Assembly: GCA_965208065.1 (NCBI GenBank)
Contig: OZ242313.1
Span: 4,774,001-4,838,000, forward strand
DNA from: Bin103 sp002238925
Lineage (GTDB): Bacteria; Spirochaetota; Spirochaetia; SZUA-6; Bin103
Direction: 5' to 3'
Length of the DNA stretch: 64,000 nt
Within the stretch, counting starts at the first letter, position 1, and the number at the start of each line of letters is the position of its first letter. Made by a program: the position numbers and the translations under genes. Positions 15,576 through 25,259 of this stretch are shown here, piece by piece. A model generated the notes under the pieces. That model was not told the DNA's origin and made no database searches. It saw nothing but the letters and a program-made list of their open reading frames with translations.

Positions 15576-16498
15576 TAATCGTCGTCTTCTTCGTCGTCGC
15601 TGTCACTGGGAGCGGCGGCCACCGGCCCGGCCGCCGCCGCATCCACCACGGCCTCGATCTCTTCCGGTTCGTCGTCCTCGAACATCAGGTCGTCGTCGTC
15701 GAACTCGGCGGTGGCGGCGTCGAATGGATCGGTCTCGAATTCGTCATCGCCGCCGTAGAACACGATGCGGCTGCAGTTGGGACAGAACATGATCTCTTCG
15801 CCAATGCGCACCCGGTTGGCGAAGAACGGCGGCAGAATCATCTGGCAGCCGGTGCACACACCGGCACGCAGCGCGACGATGCCGAGCCCCTCCTTGTTGC
15901 GGATGATCCGCTCGAACTTGAACAGTAATTCCTCGTCGAGCCCGGGCGTGATCTGGGCCTCCTCGGCTACCAGCTCCTTGAGCGTGATCTTGCGCTCGGC
16001 TATCTCGGTGTCGATGCGCTGCTGCTCTTCGGCCACCTCCTGATCCTGCTTGCCGATGCGCTGCTCCTCCTGCTCCAGGGCCACCGACATCTCATCGAGC
16101 CGCGACTCTTCGCGCTGCAACTCGCGCCGCACCTCCGCCTCGCGCAGATTGGCGTCGTTGATTTCCTTGTCGAGCGCCTCGTACTCACGCTGCGTGCGGA
16201 TGGCGTCCATCTGCCCTTCGTAGCGTTCGCGCTCCCGTTCCGCTTCGATGGCGCGCTCGCGCAGCTCGGTGATCCGTTCCCGGGTCCTGTTGTACAGGTC
16301 GTTGTGGTCCACGTAGTTCTGCTTGAGCCGATTCAGCTCGTCGGTCTTGTGCGACAGTGCGCGCGGCAGATCCTGAATCTCGGCCTCGGTGCCGAAGCGC
16401 TGGAACAGCACTTTCTGCAGTGTACGCAGCTTCTGCAGCACGTCCTCGAGGTTGCCGCTCCCGGTGTCGGGGTAGGTGGTGTCGGCGGGGTAATTCAT
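15575..16498 (-). CDS. Coiled-coil protein with C4 zinc ribbon (zf-RING_7 / CdsZ-like, PF02591)
   Basis: The 307-residue protein is mostly a long charged coiled coil (about residues 40-185, for example RTQREYEALDKEINDANLRE) followed by a zinc ribbon with two Cys pairs: GVCTGCQMILPP and MFCPNCSRIVFY, residues about 213-250. This is the architecture of the PF02591 family (CT398/CdsZ in chlamydiae), proposed to bind sigma factors or secretion components. Its location ten bases downstream of rpoD is suggestive of a transcription-linked role. A highly acidic tail of about 55 residues, rich in Asp and Glu, follows the ribbon. The stop codon directly precedes rnpB, and the rnpB promoter probably lies within the tail. 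Confidence 0.8.
   Translation of the reverse strand: MNYPADTTYPDTGSGNLEDVLQKLRTLQKVLFQRFGTEAEIQDLPRALSHKTDELNRLKQNYVDHNDLYNRTRERITELRERAIEAERERERYEGQMDAIRTQREYEALDKEINDANLREAEVRRELQREESRLDEMSVALEQEEQRIGKQDQEVAEEQQRIDTEIAERKITLKELVAEEAQITPGLDEELLFKFERIIRNKEGLGIVALRAGVCTGCQMILPPFFANRVRIGEEIMFCPNCSRIVFYGGDDEFETDPFDAATAEFDDDDLMFEDDEPEEIEAVVDAAAAGPVAAAPSDSDDEEDDD
15578..15606 (-). promoter_or_regulatory. Putative rnpB promoter inside the upstream coding sequence
   Basis: On the minus strand GTGACA (15606-15601) and GACGAT (15583-15578) are separated by 17 bp. The -35 matches 5 of 6, the -10 matches 3 of 6 with A2, A5 and T6. The predicted start point falls within a few bases of the first base of P1. 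The boxes lie in the last codons of the zinc-ribbon gene, within its Asp/Glu-rich tail. Confidence 0.4.
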
Positions 16499-16507
16499 GG
16501 GCTCTCG

Positions 16508-18241
16508 TTACTCGTCCAGGTAGTCTTTCAGGCGCCGGCTGCGTTTCGGATGGCGCAACCGCCGCAGGGCCTTGGCTTCGATCTGACGGATGCGCTCGCG
16601 CGTGACGTTGAAGTACAGGCCCACCTCCTCCAACGTCAGCGAATATCCATCATCCAGCCCGAACCGCATCTTGAGCACTTCCTGCTCCCGCTTCGGCAAC
16701 GTCTTGAGTACGTCATCGAGCTGTTCCTGCAGCAGGGTGAACGCGGTCCGGCTGGCCGGATTCTCCACATCCTTGTCCTCAATGAAATCGCCGAGGATCG
16801 AGTCCTCCTCCTCGCCGATCGGGGTCTCCAGCGAAATCGGTTCGCGCGCGACGCCCTTCACCGACTTGATGCGCGCCTCCGACCAGCCGAGACGGGCGGC
16901 GACCTCCTCGTCGGTCGGCTCGCGGCCGAGCACCTGCATGAGCTGGCGCGACTCCCGCACTACCTTGTTGATCTGCTCGATCATGTGCACCGGAACCCGA
17001 ATGGTGCGGGCCTGGTCGGAAATCGAACGGGTAATCGCCTGCCGGATCCACCAGGTGGCGTAGGTCGAGAACTTGTAACCCTTCCGGTACTCGAACTTCT
17101 CGACCGCCTTGATCAGGCCGATGTTGCCCTCCTGCACCAAGTCGAAAAAGTGCAGCCCACGGTTGGTGTACTTCTTGGCGATGCTCACCACCAACCGCAG
17201 GTTGGCCTGGATCAGGCGGTCCTTGGCTCCCTTCATCATAACCCGGCCATGTTCGATCTGGTCGGTCATCTGCAGGATCTCGTCGGTGGTCTGCTCGAAG
17301 TCGTTCTCCAGGCCGGCCAACTCGCGCTCGTTCACCTGGTAGTCGCGGATCAGCTCCTTGATCTTTTCGGCGGGGGTCTCCAGCTCGCCCTCGATGCGCT
17401 CGCGCTCGGCGTTCTGCGCCAGCCCCCGTCCCAGGCTGCGCAGCTCCTTGGAGTTGCCGACCCTGAGTTGAGCTTCGATGTTGCGCTGCTCGGCGCACAC
17501 GAAGCGGATCTTGCGAGCCGCCTCGGAAAACCGGTCGGAGACCTCGTTGATCTCGTCCTGATGGAAGGCAATGCTCCTCAGCGCCTTCAGAATCGGGGCA
17601 CGCATCGCGTGCAGCCGATCGTTGCCAAGCACCGCTCCGCCCTCGGCGGCGATGCACTTCTTGGCCTCGACGTAGCACTTCAGGTTCACGTACAGATCGC
17701 GAATCGTCTCCTTGTACCACGCGTTGAGGCGGCGCCGGTCGGCGAGAAACTCGGACGCCTCCTTCTTGTTGAGGTTGAGTTCGCGCGGATCCTTGGCGGA
17801 CCGCGCGCGCTCGGCGATGTCGAAGAACTGCGGAATGAGGGCGCCGCTGGAGGTGAATACATCCTTGATGATGTTCTCGCCCTCTTCCATCTCCTTCGAC
17901 AGGCGCACCTCGTCGTCCGCCGTGAGCAGGTTCTCGCGCCCGATCTCGCGCAGGTACAGGCGAATCGGGTCGTCGACCGCGGAGTCCTTGTCGCTGTACA
18001 CCAGTTTGCGGTTCGCGGCCACCGGCCGTTCGGGCTCGTCGGCAACGTCCTCGTCTTCCAGCTTGATGCCGTTCTTCTCCAGGATCGCTGCGACGTCGTC
18101 GATGCGATCCGAGTTGACTATCCAGTCCGGCAGGAAGTCATTGACCTCGTCGTAGGTCACCGTCTTCTTCCGACGGGCAAAGTCCAACAGTCGTTCCACC
18201 ACCGGATCGTGCTGAAGATCGCTCACCAACGGCGTACTCAT
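16508..18241 (-). CDS. rpoD: RNA polymerase primary sigma factor (sigma-70)
   Basis: The 577-residue protein has region 1.1 (residues 1-75), region 1.2 (DPIRLYLREIGRENLLTADD), a non-conserved insert of about 200 residues, then regions 2.1-2.4 with ANLRLVVSIAKKYTNRGL, FFDLVQEGNIGLIKAVEKFE and YKFSTYATWWIRQAI, region 3, and region 4 with LPKREQEVLKMRFGL and VTRERIRQIEAKALRRLRHP. The insert between 1.2 and 2.1 marks it as the housekeeping sigma. It overlaps dnaG by four bases (ATGA), preserving the dnaG-rpoD macromolecular-synthesis order. Confidence 0.97.
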   Translation of the reverse strand: MSTPLVSDLQHDPVVERLLDFARRKKTVTYDEVNDFLPDWIVNSDRIDDVAAILEKNGIKLEDEDVADEPERPVAANRKLVYSDKDSAVDDPIRLYLREIGRENLLTADDEVRLSKEMEEGENIIKDVFTSSGALIPQFFDIAERARSAKDPRELNLNKKEASEFLADRRRLNAWYKETIRDLYVNLKCYVEAKKCIAAEGGAVLGNDRLHAMRAPILKALRSIAFHQDEINEVSDRFSEAARKIRFVCAEQRNIEAQLRVGNSKELRSLGRGLAQNAERERIEGELETPAEKIKELIRDYQVNERELAGLENDFEQTTDEILQMTDQIEHGRVMMKGAKDRLIQANLRLVVSIAKKYTNRGLHFFDLVQEGNIGLIKAVEKFEYRKGYKFSTYATWWIRQAITRSISDQARTIRVPVHMIEQINKVVRESRQLMQVLGREPTDEEVAARLGWSEARIKSVKGVAREPISLETPIGEEEDSILGDFIEDKDVENPASRTAFTLLQEQLDDVLKTLPKREQEVLKMRFGLDDGYSLTLEEVGLYFNVTRERIRQIEAKALRRLRHPKRSRRLKDYLDE

Positions 18242-20130
18242 CGAGACACGGCCTCCCCGCGCAGCTTGTTCAGCTCGCTGTCCAAAAAGATTTTGTCGGC
18301 CAACAATTCACTAATAGCCTCGGTCGATCCTTCATGTTCCGCGCGTCGGACTCGCTCCATCAGCCGGTCGCGCTTGCGCTCCAGGGCGTGTGACTTCACC
18401 CGCCGCACACCGCCAGCAACATACGCCTCGACATTGACGGAGAATTCGTCTACCGCAAGCTTCTGAGCAACCAGCGCCCGCAACTCGTCCGACTCGATGC
18501 GCCGCAACAGGTTGTCCGGGTCGCTCTGCTCGTGGCGAAAACAGTCCTCCAGGACAATATACAGTGCCCGCGCCCGGTCGTCCTGCAATTCGTCGGCGTC
18601 CAGCCGGTCGCGCACCACGCTGAACTGCCCACGGTTGACCGCCACGGCGAGCATGAGCCGCAGCTCGGCGCCGGCCGCCTCGGAACCGGCGTCCGGCGTC
18701 CCCGCCGCGGTGCCTCCCGCGCCCGGGCGTCCGCCCGCGGCCGCACGGCCAGCCGGACCTGCGCGCCGCGCACCGCCGCCGACGGCTCGGCGCCGAAACT
18801 CGGTGCGCACGGTGTCGTAGTCCAGGCGCAACTGCTCCGCTACCTCCTGCAACAACCCTTCCCGCGTAATCGCCGAATCAACTTCGAGCAGGTAGGGCAG
18901 CAGTGCGGCAAACGCCTGCTCCTTGCCCTCCGCGGTGCTCAGGTCGGTTCCGGCACACGCGGTCTGAATCGTGTACCGAGACGCTGTTATAGGCGATTCG
19001 AGCACGCGTTGCAATTGCGCGTCCTCACCGGCCGCGACCAGGTCCGCCGGATCGCTGCCGGGCGGCAGCGGCGCCACCGCGGCCGGCACCTCGTGCTGCG
19101 CCAGAACGCGCAGCGCGCGCAGGGCGGCGGTGCGGCCGGCGTCGTCGGCATCGAACATCACGGTTGCCGAGAATCCCTGCCGCTTCAACAGCCGCGCGTG
19201 AGCGGCGCCGAAGGCGGTACCGAGCGTCGCCACCGCGGGCACTCCCAGTCCGGCGAGGGCAATCACGTCGGTGTAGCCCTCCACCACCACCACGCTCGGC
19301 GGCCGCGCGCCGCTCGCGCCACCGGCGCCACCGGCGCGCAGCAGCGCACGAGCCCGGTCGAGCCCGAACAGCTGCTCGTTCTTGCGGAAGAACGGCGTCT
19401 CCGCGGAGTTCACGTACTTGGGAACGCCTTCGCCGGCGAGGGTACGCCCGCCGAACGCGATCACCTCGCCGCGGGCGCTGGCAATCGGAAACATCAGCCG
19501 CGCCCGGAACAGCGCACGCAGTCCTTGCGACGCGCCGCCGGCGGCCTCGCGCGGCGCCACGAACAGGCCGGTCTGGCTCAGGAACCGGTCCGAGTATTGC
19601 TTGCCGTGCAGGAAGCGCAGCAGCCAGCCGGACGCTGCCGGCGCCCAGCCAAGCTGGAAATCGGCCACCGCACCACTGCCGATGCCGCGCTCCTGCAGGT
19701 AGTCGCGCGCCGGCGCCGCCTGCTCGTGGGTGCGCAGCAGGTGGTGGAAGGTGGCGGCGATCCTGCTGTTCAGTTCGACGTATTCGCGCCGGCTGACCGC
19801 ATCCGAGGGGCCGCGTTCGGCCTCCAGCTCGATGCCGGCGCGTTCGGCCAGCGCGCGCAGCGCCTCCGGGAACGACAGCCCCTCCACGTCCATCACGAAC
19901 TGGGTCACGCCGCCGCCCTTGCCGCAGCCGAAGCAGTAGAATGCCGCCTTGTCGGCGGACACGGTGAACGAGGGCGTCTTCTCGGAGTGGAACGGACACA
20001 GGCCCCAGAAGCGCCCGCTGCGTTGGCGGAGCGCCGTGTACTCGCCCACCACCTCGACAATATCGGTGCGGCCCAGTATCTGGGCGATTTGAGCCTCAGG
20101 AACGCGCACGGTCCGGTGCGGCGGCGACAC
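18238..20130 (-). CDS. dnaG: DNA primase
   Basis: DnaG makes RNA primers for replication. The protein (630 residues from GTG 20130, or 623 from GTG 20109) has the zinc-binding domain (CPFHSEKTPSF then FYCFGCGKGG), the catalytic core, the TOPRIM motifs VVVVEGYTDVIAL and ATVMFDADDAGRTAAL, and a C-terminal helicase-binding domain. Between the core and the C-terminal domain is an Ala/Gly/Arg-rich linker of about 45 residues (around residues 440-490), longer than usual. The second GTG better matches the family start (VRVPEAQIAQIL). It overlaps mltG at its 5' end and rpoD at its 3' end. Confidence 0.95.
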   Translation of the reverse strand: MSPPHRTVRVPEAQIAQILGRTDIVEVVGEYTALRQRSGRFWGLCPFHSEKTPSFTVSADKAAFYCFGCGKGGGVTQFVMDVEGLSFPEALRALAERAGIELEAERGPSDAVSRREYVELNSRIAATFHHLLRTHEQAAPARDYLQERGIGSGAVADFQLGWAPAASGWLLRFLHGKQYSDRFLSQTGLFVAPREAAGGASQGLRALFRARLMFPIASARGEVIAFGGRTLAGEGVPKYVNSAETPFFRKNEQLFGLDRARALLRAGGAGGASGARPPSVVVVEGYTDVIALAGLGVPAVATLGTAFGAAHARLLKRQGFSATVMFDADDAGRTAALRALRVLAQHEVPAAVAPLPPGSDPADLVAAGEDAQLQRVLESPITASRYTIQTACAGTDLSTAEGKEQAFAALLPYLLEVDSAITREGLLQEVAEQLRLDYDTVRTEFRRRAVGGGARRAGPAGRAAAGGRPGAGGTAAGTPDAGSEAAGAELRLMLAVAVNRGQFSVVRDRLDADELQDDRARALYIVLEDCFRHEQSDPDNLLRRIESDELRALVAQKLAVDEFSVNVEAYVAGGVRRVKSHALERKRDRLMERVRRAEHEGSTEAISELLADKIFLDSELNKLRGEAVSR

Positions 20131-21178
20131 CCTTCAGGTACAGGAACTTGGCCTCCGAGTGTGCGCTCAGGTCGGTGGAGAACTGGTGTGCCCCGGTGGC
20201 GGGATCGCGCACCACGAAATACCAGTAGTCGGTCTTGGCGGGGTTCAGCGCCGCCCGCAGGGCGGTCAGGCCCGGATTGGCGATCGGTGCCGGCGGCAGT
20301 CCCTTGCGCCGGTAGGTGTTGAAGTCGGAGTCGATATCCAGGTCGGCGTGCAGGATACGCTCCGGGTGCTCCTTCCCCTGCAGCTCGGTGATGATGTACT
20401 GAATGGTGGCGCACGACTCCAGGCGCGCCTTGCCGCGCAGCCGGTTGTAGAACACCGACGCAATGATCGGCGCCTCGCCCGGCAGCCGGTACTCGCGCTC
20501 CACGATCGAGGCGAGCGTCACGGTAGCGTGCAACTGCGCCGGATCGGCGCGGCTGCCGGGATCGATCTGCTCCAGGCGGGCGAAGAAGTTGCCCACCATG
20601 TGGCGGACTACCGCCTCGGCGCCGTACTCGGGCGGAAAGTAGTAGGTATCGGGAAACAGGTAGCCTTCGGCGGTGTCCGCCGCGATGCCGAGTTCCGCCA
20701 TCAGCAGCGGCGAGCGCGCCGCGGCCTGGAACTGCACCGCACCGGCCACGCCGATCTGCTCCAGGTAAGCGGCAATCCCGTTCATTGTCCAACCCTCCGG
20801 GATGGTGACGCGCGACAGGTGCTGCGAGGCGTCGACCAGCAGGGCGAGCACCTGCGCAGTCGTGGCGCCGGCGGGCAACTGGAAGTAGCCGGCCTGAATC
20901 GCCGTATCGCTGCCGCGCACGCCGGCGAGCGCGCGGAACACCAGCGGCGAGCGGATAATGCCCTCCCGCTGCAGCCGTTGCGCGACCGACCCGAAGGTCT
21001 CCCCCGACTCGATCGCGAACGGACGCGCGGCATCGTGCGCCACGGCGCCCGGGGGCGGCCGGTTCAGGTGCAGTCCAGCGCCGCCAATCGCAGCCGCGGT
21101 CACCGCAATCAGTGCCCCGAACGCCGCCGCTACGACCCCCGGCCGGTGAGAATGAATTCGACTCGGCGATTCTTCCAT
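20096..21178 (-). CDS. mltG: Endolytic murein transglycosylase MltG
   Basis: MltG cleaves nascent glycan strands at the inner membrane. The 360-residue protein has one N-terminal membrane helix (VVAAAFGALIAVTAAAIGGA), a LysM-like segment, then the YceG domain with TIPEGWTMNGIAAYL, AEGYLFPDTYYFP and the catalytic glutamate in LASIVEREYRLPGEAPIIAS, followed by VFYNRLRGKARLESCATIQY. Both ends overlap neighbours: 49 bases with the Ig/OmpA gene upstream and up to 35 bases with dnaG downstream, so the four genes are probably one transcription unit. Confidence 0.93.
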   Translation of the reverse strand: MEESPSRIHSHRPGVVAAAFGALIAVTAAAIGGAGLHLNRPPPGAVAHDAARPFAIESGETFGSVAQRLQREGIIRSPLVFRALAGVRGSDTAIQAGYFQLPAGATTAQVLALLVDASQHLSRVTIPEGWTMNGIAAYLEQIGVAGAVQFQAAARSPLLMAELGIAADTAEGYLFPDTYYFPPEYGAEAVVRHMVGNFFARLEQIDPGSRADPAQLHATVTLASIVEREYRLPGEAPIIASVFYNRLRGKARLESCATIQYIITELQGKEHPERILHADLDIDSDFNTYRRKGLPPAPIANPGLTALRAALNPAKTDYWYFVVRDPATGAHQFSTDLSAHSEAKFLYLKGVAAAPDRARS

Positions 21179-24100
21179 CGGTTCTGTTCATCCGAGAACG
21201 GGACGACCGGATTCGCGCCGCCCACGCCGTCGGTGGTTATCCTCCCGGCGTTCACTCCGAGCGCCACCAGTTCGCGCTTGACCGCCTCGGCACGCGCCGC
21301 CGACAGCGGCAGCAACACCTCGCGCTGCTCGCGCGCCGCCGCATCGGTATCCTGGTACAGCACGCTGTTGGCATGTCCCTCGATCAGGATCGTGAAGGCA
21401 CGATTCTTGTTGAATATCTCTCCCAGGCGCAGGATCGTGCGCGCGTTCAAGTCGGCCGCGGCGCCGCTGACCTGCGAAAGATCGGCAGAGTTGGGTGGAA
21501 AGGTAATGCTGGCAATCTGGATCTTCCACTTGTCGCCGTCGCGAATCACCAGCACGTCGACCGTGATGGCGTCGTTGACGATGGCCGTGTTGCCGAGCAC
21601 GTCGCTGACCGCCAGCGCGACCGGGTAGTCGAGCGCCGACTGCACCAGTTCGCCGTTGTCGGACAAGCCGTTCCAGAGGATCCGCGAACTTGGCGCTCCA
21701 CGCCCGGAGAAGGTGGCGAACAGGGCGCCCTGCGGATCGGTAATGGTCATGCTCCACCCGGACAGCGGGCTGATGTCCTCCACGCCGACGATCATGGCCA
21801 ACTCATCGTCGACGCCGTCGTTGTCCGGGGAGAACGGCTGCGGCGACAGGTCGAGCGTGATGCGCGGCGGCGTGCGGTCGAGCAGGAACGCCGCGGTTTG
21901 CGCCGTCGGCCGGTTGCCCTTGGTGTAGGTAACCGTCACGTCGGCGACGTAGGGACCTTCCGGCGCGCCCGAACCGCTGTCGGTCTGGCCGTCCCACACC
22001 ACGCGCTCCGGCACCGCCCCGGTGCCGCCCATGGCGCGCTGCACACCCAGCTCGGCGTGCGTAAACCGGATCTCCCAGGTCTGCACCCCTTCGCTCAGGC
22101 TGAGCACGATGCCCACCGCCTGCGTGTCGCGCACGTTGTCGCCGTTCGGTGAGAAGCCTTCCGTGTCAATGGTGGCGAACACCGTCGTCGGCCGGCTGTC
22201 GACCTCGATCCCTTCCAGCACCGCGGTGGCAGCGTTGCCGGCCAGGTCGCGCCCGGTTACGCGATACACGTAGAAGCCGTCGCTCACCAGGTTGCCATTC
22301 TCGTCGGTGCCGTCCCAGGAGAATCCGTCCAGTTCGCCCTTCCAGAAGAAGGTGCGCACCACCTCACCGTTTTCGCCGGCGATTTCACCCTCCCAGGTGT
22401 CTTCGAGCGTCGACGACTGGTCGACAAAGATCTCGTCGTTCTGGCCGTCGCCGTCCGGGGACAGCAGCAGCGATTCGGCGGTCAACTCCGCCTCCGGATA
22501 GCCGGTGTCGATCACGAAGGTCGGACTGCTGGCCTGAGGGTTGTTGCCCTTCTGGTAGTACACCTCCAGGATCGCGAAGTAGTTGCCGTCCGGGGAGCGG
22601 TCCCCGTCATCGTCGAGGCCGTCCCAGATGATCTGCTCCGGTACGCTGCCGCGATCGGACAGGGTACGCACGATGCCGGCGGAAGCGCCTTCGCCGCGGC
22701 CCGCCTCCACGCGCAGCACGTAGCGCTCCACGCCCTCGGAGTCTTCGAGGCGCGGCAGCAGCTTGATGTGGTCGGCCACGCCGTCGGCATTCGGCGAGAA
22801 GTGCGTTGCACTGGTAGCCAGGAACACCGGCGTGTCGGCGGTGTCGACCGTCAGCTCGACGGCGTTGGACCGGCCCACGTTGCCCGCCGAGTCGCGCGCT
22901 TCCAACTGGTAGTAGTAGATGCCGTCCGGCGCCGGCAGCCCGTCGGAACGGCGCCCGTCCCAGGTAAAGCTGCCCTCCGGCGTGCCGCGCCAGGTGAGCG
23001 TACGCACCGCGTCGCCGTTCGCCGCGCTGACCACGCCGGTCCACTCGGCCTCGTCGAAGGTTTCCTGGAAGATCGTTACCGTATCCTTGTTGCCGTCGCC
23101 GTCCGGCGAGAACACTGCCAGCGAGGCCTTTACGGTAGCGGCCGGCGCGGTCAGGTCGATCAGCAGCTCCGGCGCCACCGCGCTCGGCCGATTGCCGTTC
23201 TCGTAGATCAGGTCGAGCTGCGCCTGGTAGATGCCCTCCGGCAGTGTGCGGCCGGCGTCGTCGCGGCCATCGAACGTGAGTTCGCCGGGCACCGGCGCGG
23301 AACCGGAGTACAGCCGCACGACCTGGCCGGACGGGTTGCGCACCGCGAGCTCCCAGCGCTCCACGCCGGTCGGCACCGGCACCTCGAGCAGGTAGCTGGC
23401 CGTATCGTCGTGGCCGTCGTCGTTGGGCGAGATGTCCGAGTCGGTCGCCCGCACCGCGATCGGCGTGGCCTGGGTGTTGATGATGATGTTGGGCAGGCGC
23501 ACCTCGGCGCTGTTGCCGGCGCGGTCGCTGCCGAACAACTGGTAACTGTACACACCGTCCGCGGCCAACGTTCCATCGCCGCGGCGGCCGTCCCAGACCA
23601 CGGTGGCGGGCGGATCCATGCTCCACTCGTAGGTCATCACCGTAATACCGGCCGGATCCACCAGCCTGGCCTCCCACTGGTCTTCCGGAGAGAACTCCTG
23701 TTGGATGGTGATGGTGTCCTTGTTGCCGTCGTCGTTGGGCGAAAACACCAGTTCGGTGGCGCGCAGCGTCGCCTGCGGAGGCTCGGTGTCGATCACCACC
23801 GTGCGCAACTGGCTGCGCGCCCGGTTGCCGCTGTCGTCCCACGCCTCCAGGGCGTAATGATAGGTGCCGTCCGCGACCACCTGGCCGCCGGACGACCTGC
23901 CGTCCCAGCGCAGGGTTTCGGGAATGTCGATCTGTTCCTTGCTCGCAAGCAACCGGTCGAACGCGCCTTCGACGCCGTCCGGCGACGCCCCCCCGTCCTT
24001 GTTGCGGATGGTGCGCACCAGGTTGCCGGCCTCATCTTCGACCATCAGCATGTAGCCGGCAATCAGGCCGCTGTCGGTAATGGTGATCGGCAGCGTCAGG

Positions 24101-25212
24101 TCGTCCTGCACGCCATCCAGGTTGGGCGAGCGGTATTCCACGTCGTTACTTTCAACGGTGACCCGCGGCGGTTCGTTGTCGATCACGCCGAGGGCAACGG
24201 TGGTGCCCAGGCCCAGCCCCCAGATCTGCTCGCGCAACGGCCCCGCCGCGGTGTGGATGCCGATTTCGCCGCGCGACCAGTCGCGGTCGCCGTACCCGAC
24301 GAGCTGCATCGACTCCGGCAGGCCGAACCCGAACCGCATGCTGAACCCGAACTTGGGGCTGAACTCCTCGTCGTCGTGCGAGCCGACGAGCGCGAACGGG
24401 TAGTACGCGCTGATGCGCAGGAAGTCGCTAATCGAGATCGCCGCGCCTACCTCCATGCGCAGCGACTGGAACGTCGGCGCCGCCAGGTCGAGATTGGTGC
24501 TAAAGGCGATATCGGGCGTGTGCAGCGGCGTAAGCGTTACGCCGAGCGCCGGCGTAAAGGCGGGCGCATACACGCGATAGCCGTCCATCGGGTCGGTAAT
24601 TGCCTTGCCGATGCCGCGCATCGCCAAGCCCCAGGCCAGGTCCTTGATCGGACCCACCTGTCCGGGACGGTGCAGAAAGCCCAGGTCCAGGCCGCCTCCC
24701 CACGCCCACTCCTGTTCGCCCACCGGGGCCAGCGGATCCTCGCCCACCTGCAGGCCGAGACCGGCGCCGAGAAAAACCTGCGGATACAACTCCTTGGCGA
24801 ACGACGCGTGCAGCGCGCCGAGCGGACCGATCTGCAGCGCCGGCAGTTCGGAGCCGAAGTAGTGGGCGCTGAACCCCCATACGCCGATGCGGGTGGGGAG
24901 GGTGGCAGCGACATTGACAACGCTGCCGAGCCCATTCTCGCCGCTCTTGGTCGGCGCCAGGGCGATGTAGCCGAAATCGAAGCTGATGCGCTCGTCGGCG
25001 CCGGTCAGCGCCGGGTTGATGGCGTGGGCCACCGGCACCCTGATCGCCGTAACGGAACGGCCGCCGGCCAGTACCGCGGGAGCGTACAGAGACAGCAGAT
25101 CGCCGCTGCTCGGAACCGTCTGGGCGCCGGCGAGCGACGCTACCGCGGCCAGGATGGCGACACTGCACCAGCGGTTCGGAAGTAGGGCGCGACGCGTGCT
25201 CATCGTGCTCAT
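21130..25212 (-). CDS. Giant outer-membrane-associated protein: signal peptide, barrel-like domain, eight FlgD-type Ig repeats, C-terminal OmpA domain
   Basis: About 1,360 residues from ATG 25212 (or 25203). A signal peptide ends near AGAQ at residue 30. Residues 35-330 resemble UPF0164/PorV-like outer-membrane barrels (many G-aromatic strands, AINPALTGADERISFDFGYI). Eight modules of about 104 residues follow, each with an acidic calcium-loop-like motif: SPNLDGVQDD, FSPNDDGNKDT, ISPNDDGHDDT, FSPDGDGNKDT, FSPNADGVADH, LSPDGDGQNDE, FSPNGDNVRDT, FSPDNDGVDDE, and a FlgD-like W-D-G-x-x-x-x-G pattern. The last 130 residues form an OmpA peptidoglycan-binding domain (ILIEGHANSV, then RAEAVKRELVALGV and NRRVEFIL). 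It probably links the outer membrane to peptidoglycan. The start is uncertain; no clear ribosome-binding site is seen. Confidence 0.8.
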   Translation of the reverse strand: MSTMSTRRALLPNRWCSVAILAAVASLAGAQTVPSSGDLLSLYAPAVLAGGRSVTAIRVPVAHAINPALTGADERISFDFGYIALAPTKSGENGLGSVVNVAATLPTRIGVWGFSAHYFGSELPALQIGPLGALHASFAKELYPQVFLGAGLGLQVGEDPLAPVGEQEWAWGGGLDLGFLHRPGQVGPIKDLAWGLAMRGIGKAITDPMDGYRVYAPAFTPALGVTLTPLHTPDIAFSTNLDLAAPTFQSLRMEVGAAISISDFLRISAYYPFALVGSHDDEEFSPKFGFSMRFGFGLPESMQLVGYGDRDWSRGEIGIHTAAGPLREQIWGLGLGTTVALGVIDNEPPRVTVESNDVEYRSPNLDGVQDDLTLPITITDSGLIAGYMLMVEDEAGNLVRTIRNKDGGASPDGVEGAFDRLLASKEQIDIPETLRWDGRSSGGQVVADGTYHYALEAWDDSGNRARSQLRTVVIDTEPPQATLRATELVFSPNDDGNKDTITIQQEFSPEDQWEARLVDPAGITVMTYEWSMDPPATVVWDGRRGDGTLAADGVYSYQLFGSDRAGNSAEVRLPNIIINTQATPIAVRATDSDISPNDDGHDDTASYLLEVPVPTGVERWELAVRNPSGQVVRLYSGSAPVPGELTFDGRDDAGRTLPEGIYQAQLDLIYENGNRPSAVAPELLIDLTAPAATVKASLAVFSPDGDGNKDTVTIFQETFDEAEWTGVVSAANGDAVRTLTWRGTPEGSFTWDGRRSDGLPAPDGIYYYQLEARDSAGNVGRSNAVELTVDTADTPVFLATSATHFSPNADGVADHIKLLPRLEDSEGVERYVLRVEAGRGEGASAGIVRTLSDRGSVPEQIIWDGLDDDGDRSPDGNYFAILEVYYQKGNNPQASSPTFVIDTGYPEAELTAESLLLSPDGDGQNDEIFVDQSSTLEDTWEGEIAGENGEVVRTFFWKGELDGFSWDGTDENGNLVSDGFYVYRVTGRDLAGNAATAVLEGIEVDSRPTTVFATIDTEGFSPNGDNVRDTQAVGIVLSLSEGVQTWEIRFTHAELGVQRAMGGTGAVPERVVWDGQTDSGSGAPEGPYVADVTVTYTKGNRPTAQTAAFLLDRTPPRITLDLSPQPFSPDNDGVDDELAMIVGVEDISPLSGWSMTITDPQGALFATFSGRGAPSSRILWNGLSDNGELVQSALDYPVALAVSDVLGNTAIVNDAITVDVLVIRDGDKWKIQIASITFPPNSADLSQVSGAAADLNARTILRLGEIFNKNRAFTILIEGHANSVLYQDTDAAAREQREVLLPLSAARAEAVKRELVALGVNAGRITTDGVGGANPVVPFSDEQNRWKNRRVEFILTGRGS

Positions 25213-25259
25213 TTTCGGCAAGCGCGCCGCCCGCCGTAACGGTTGGAGGACAGATTGGC

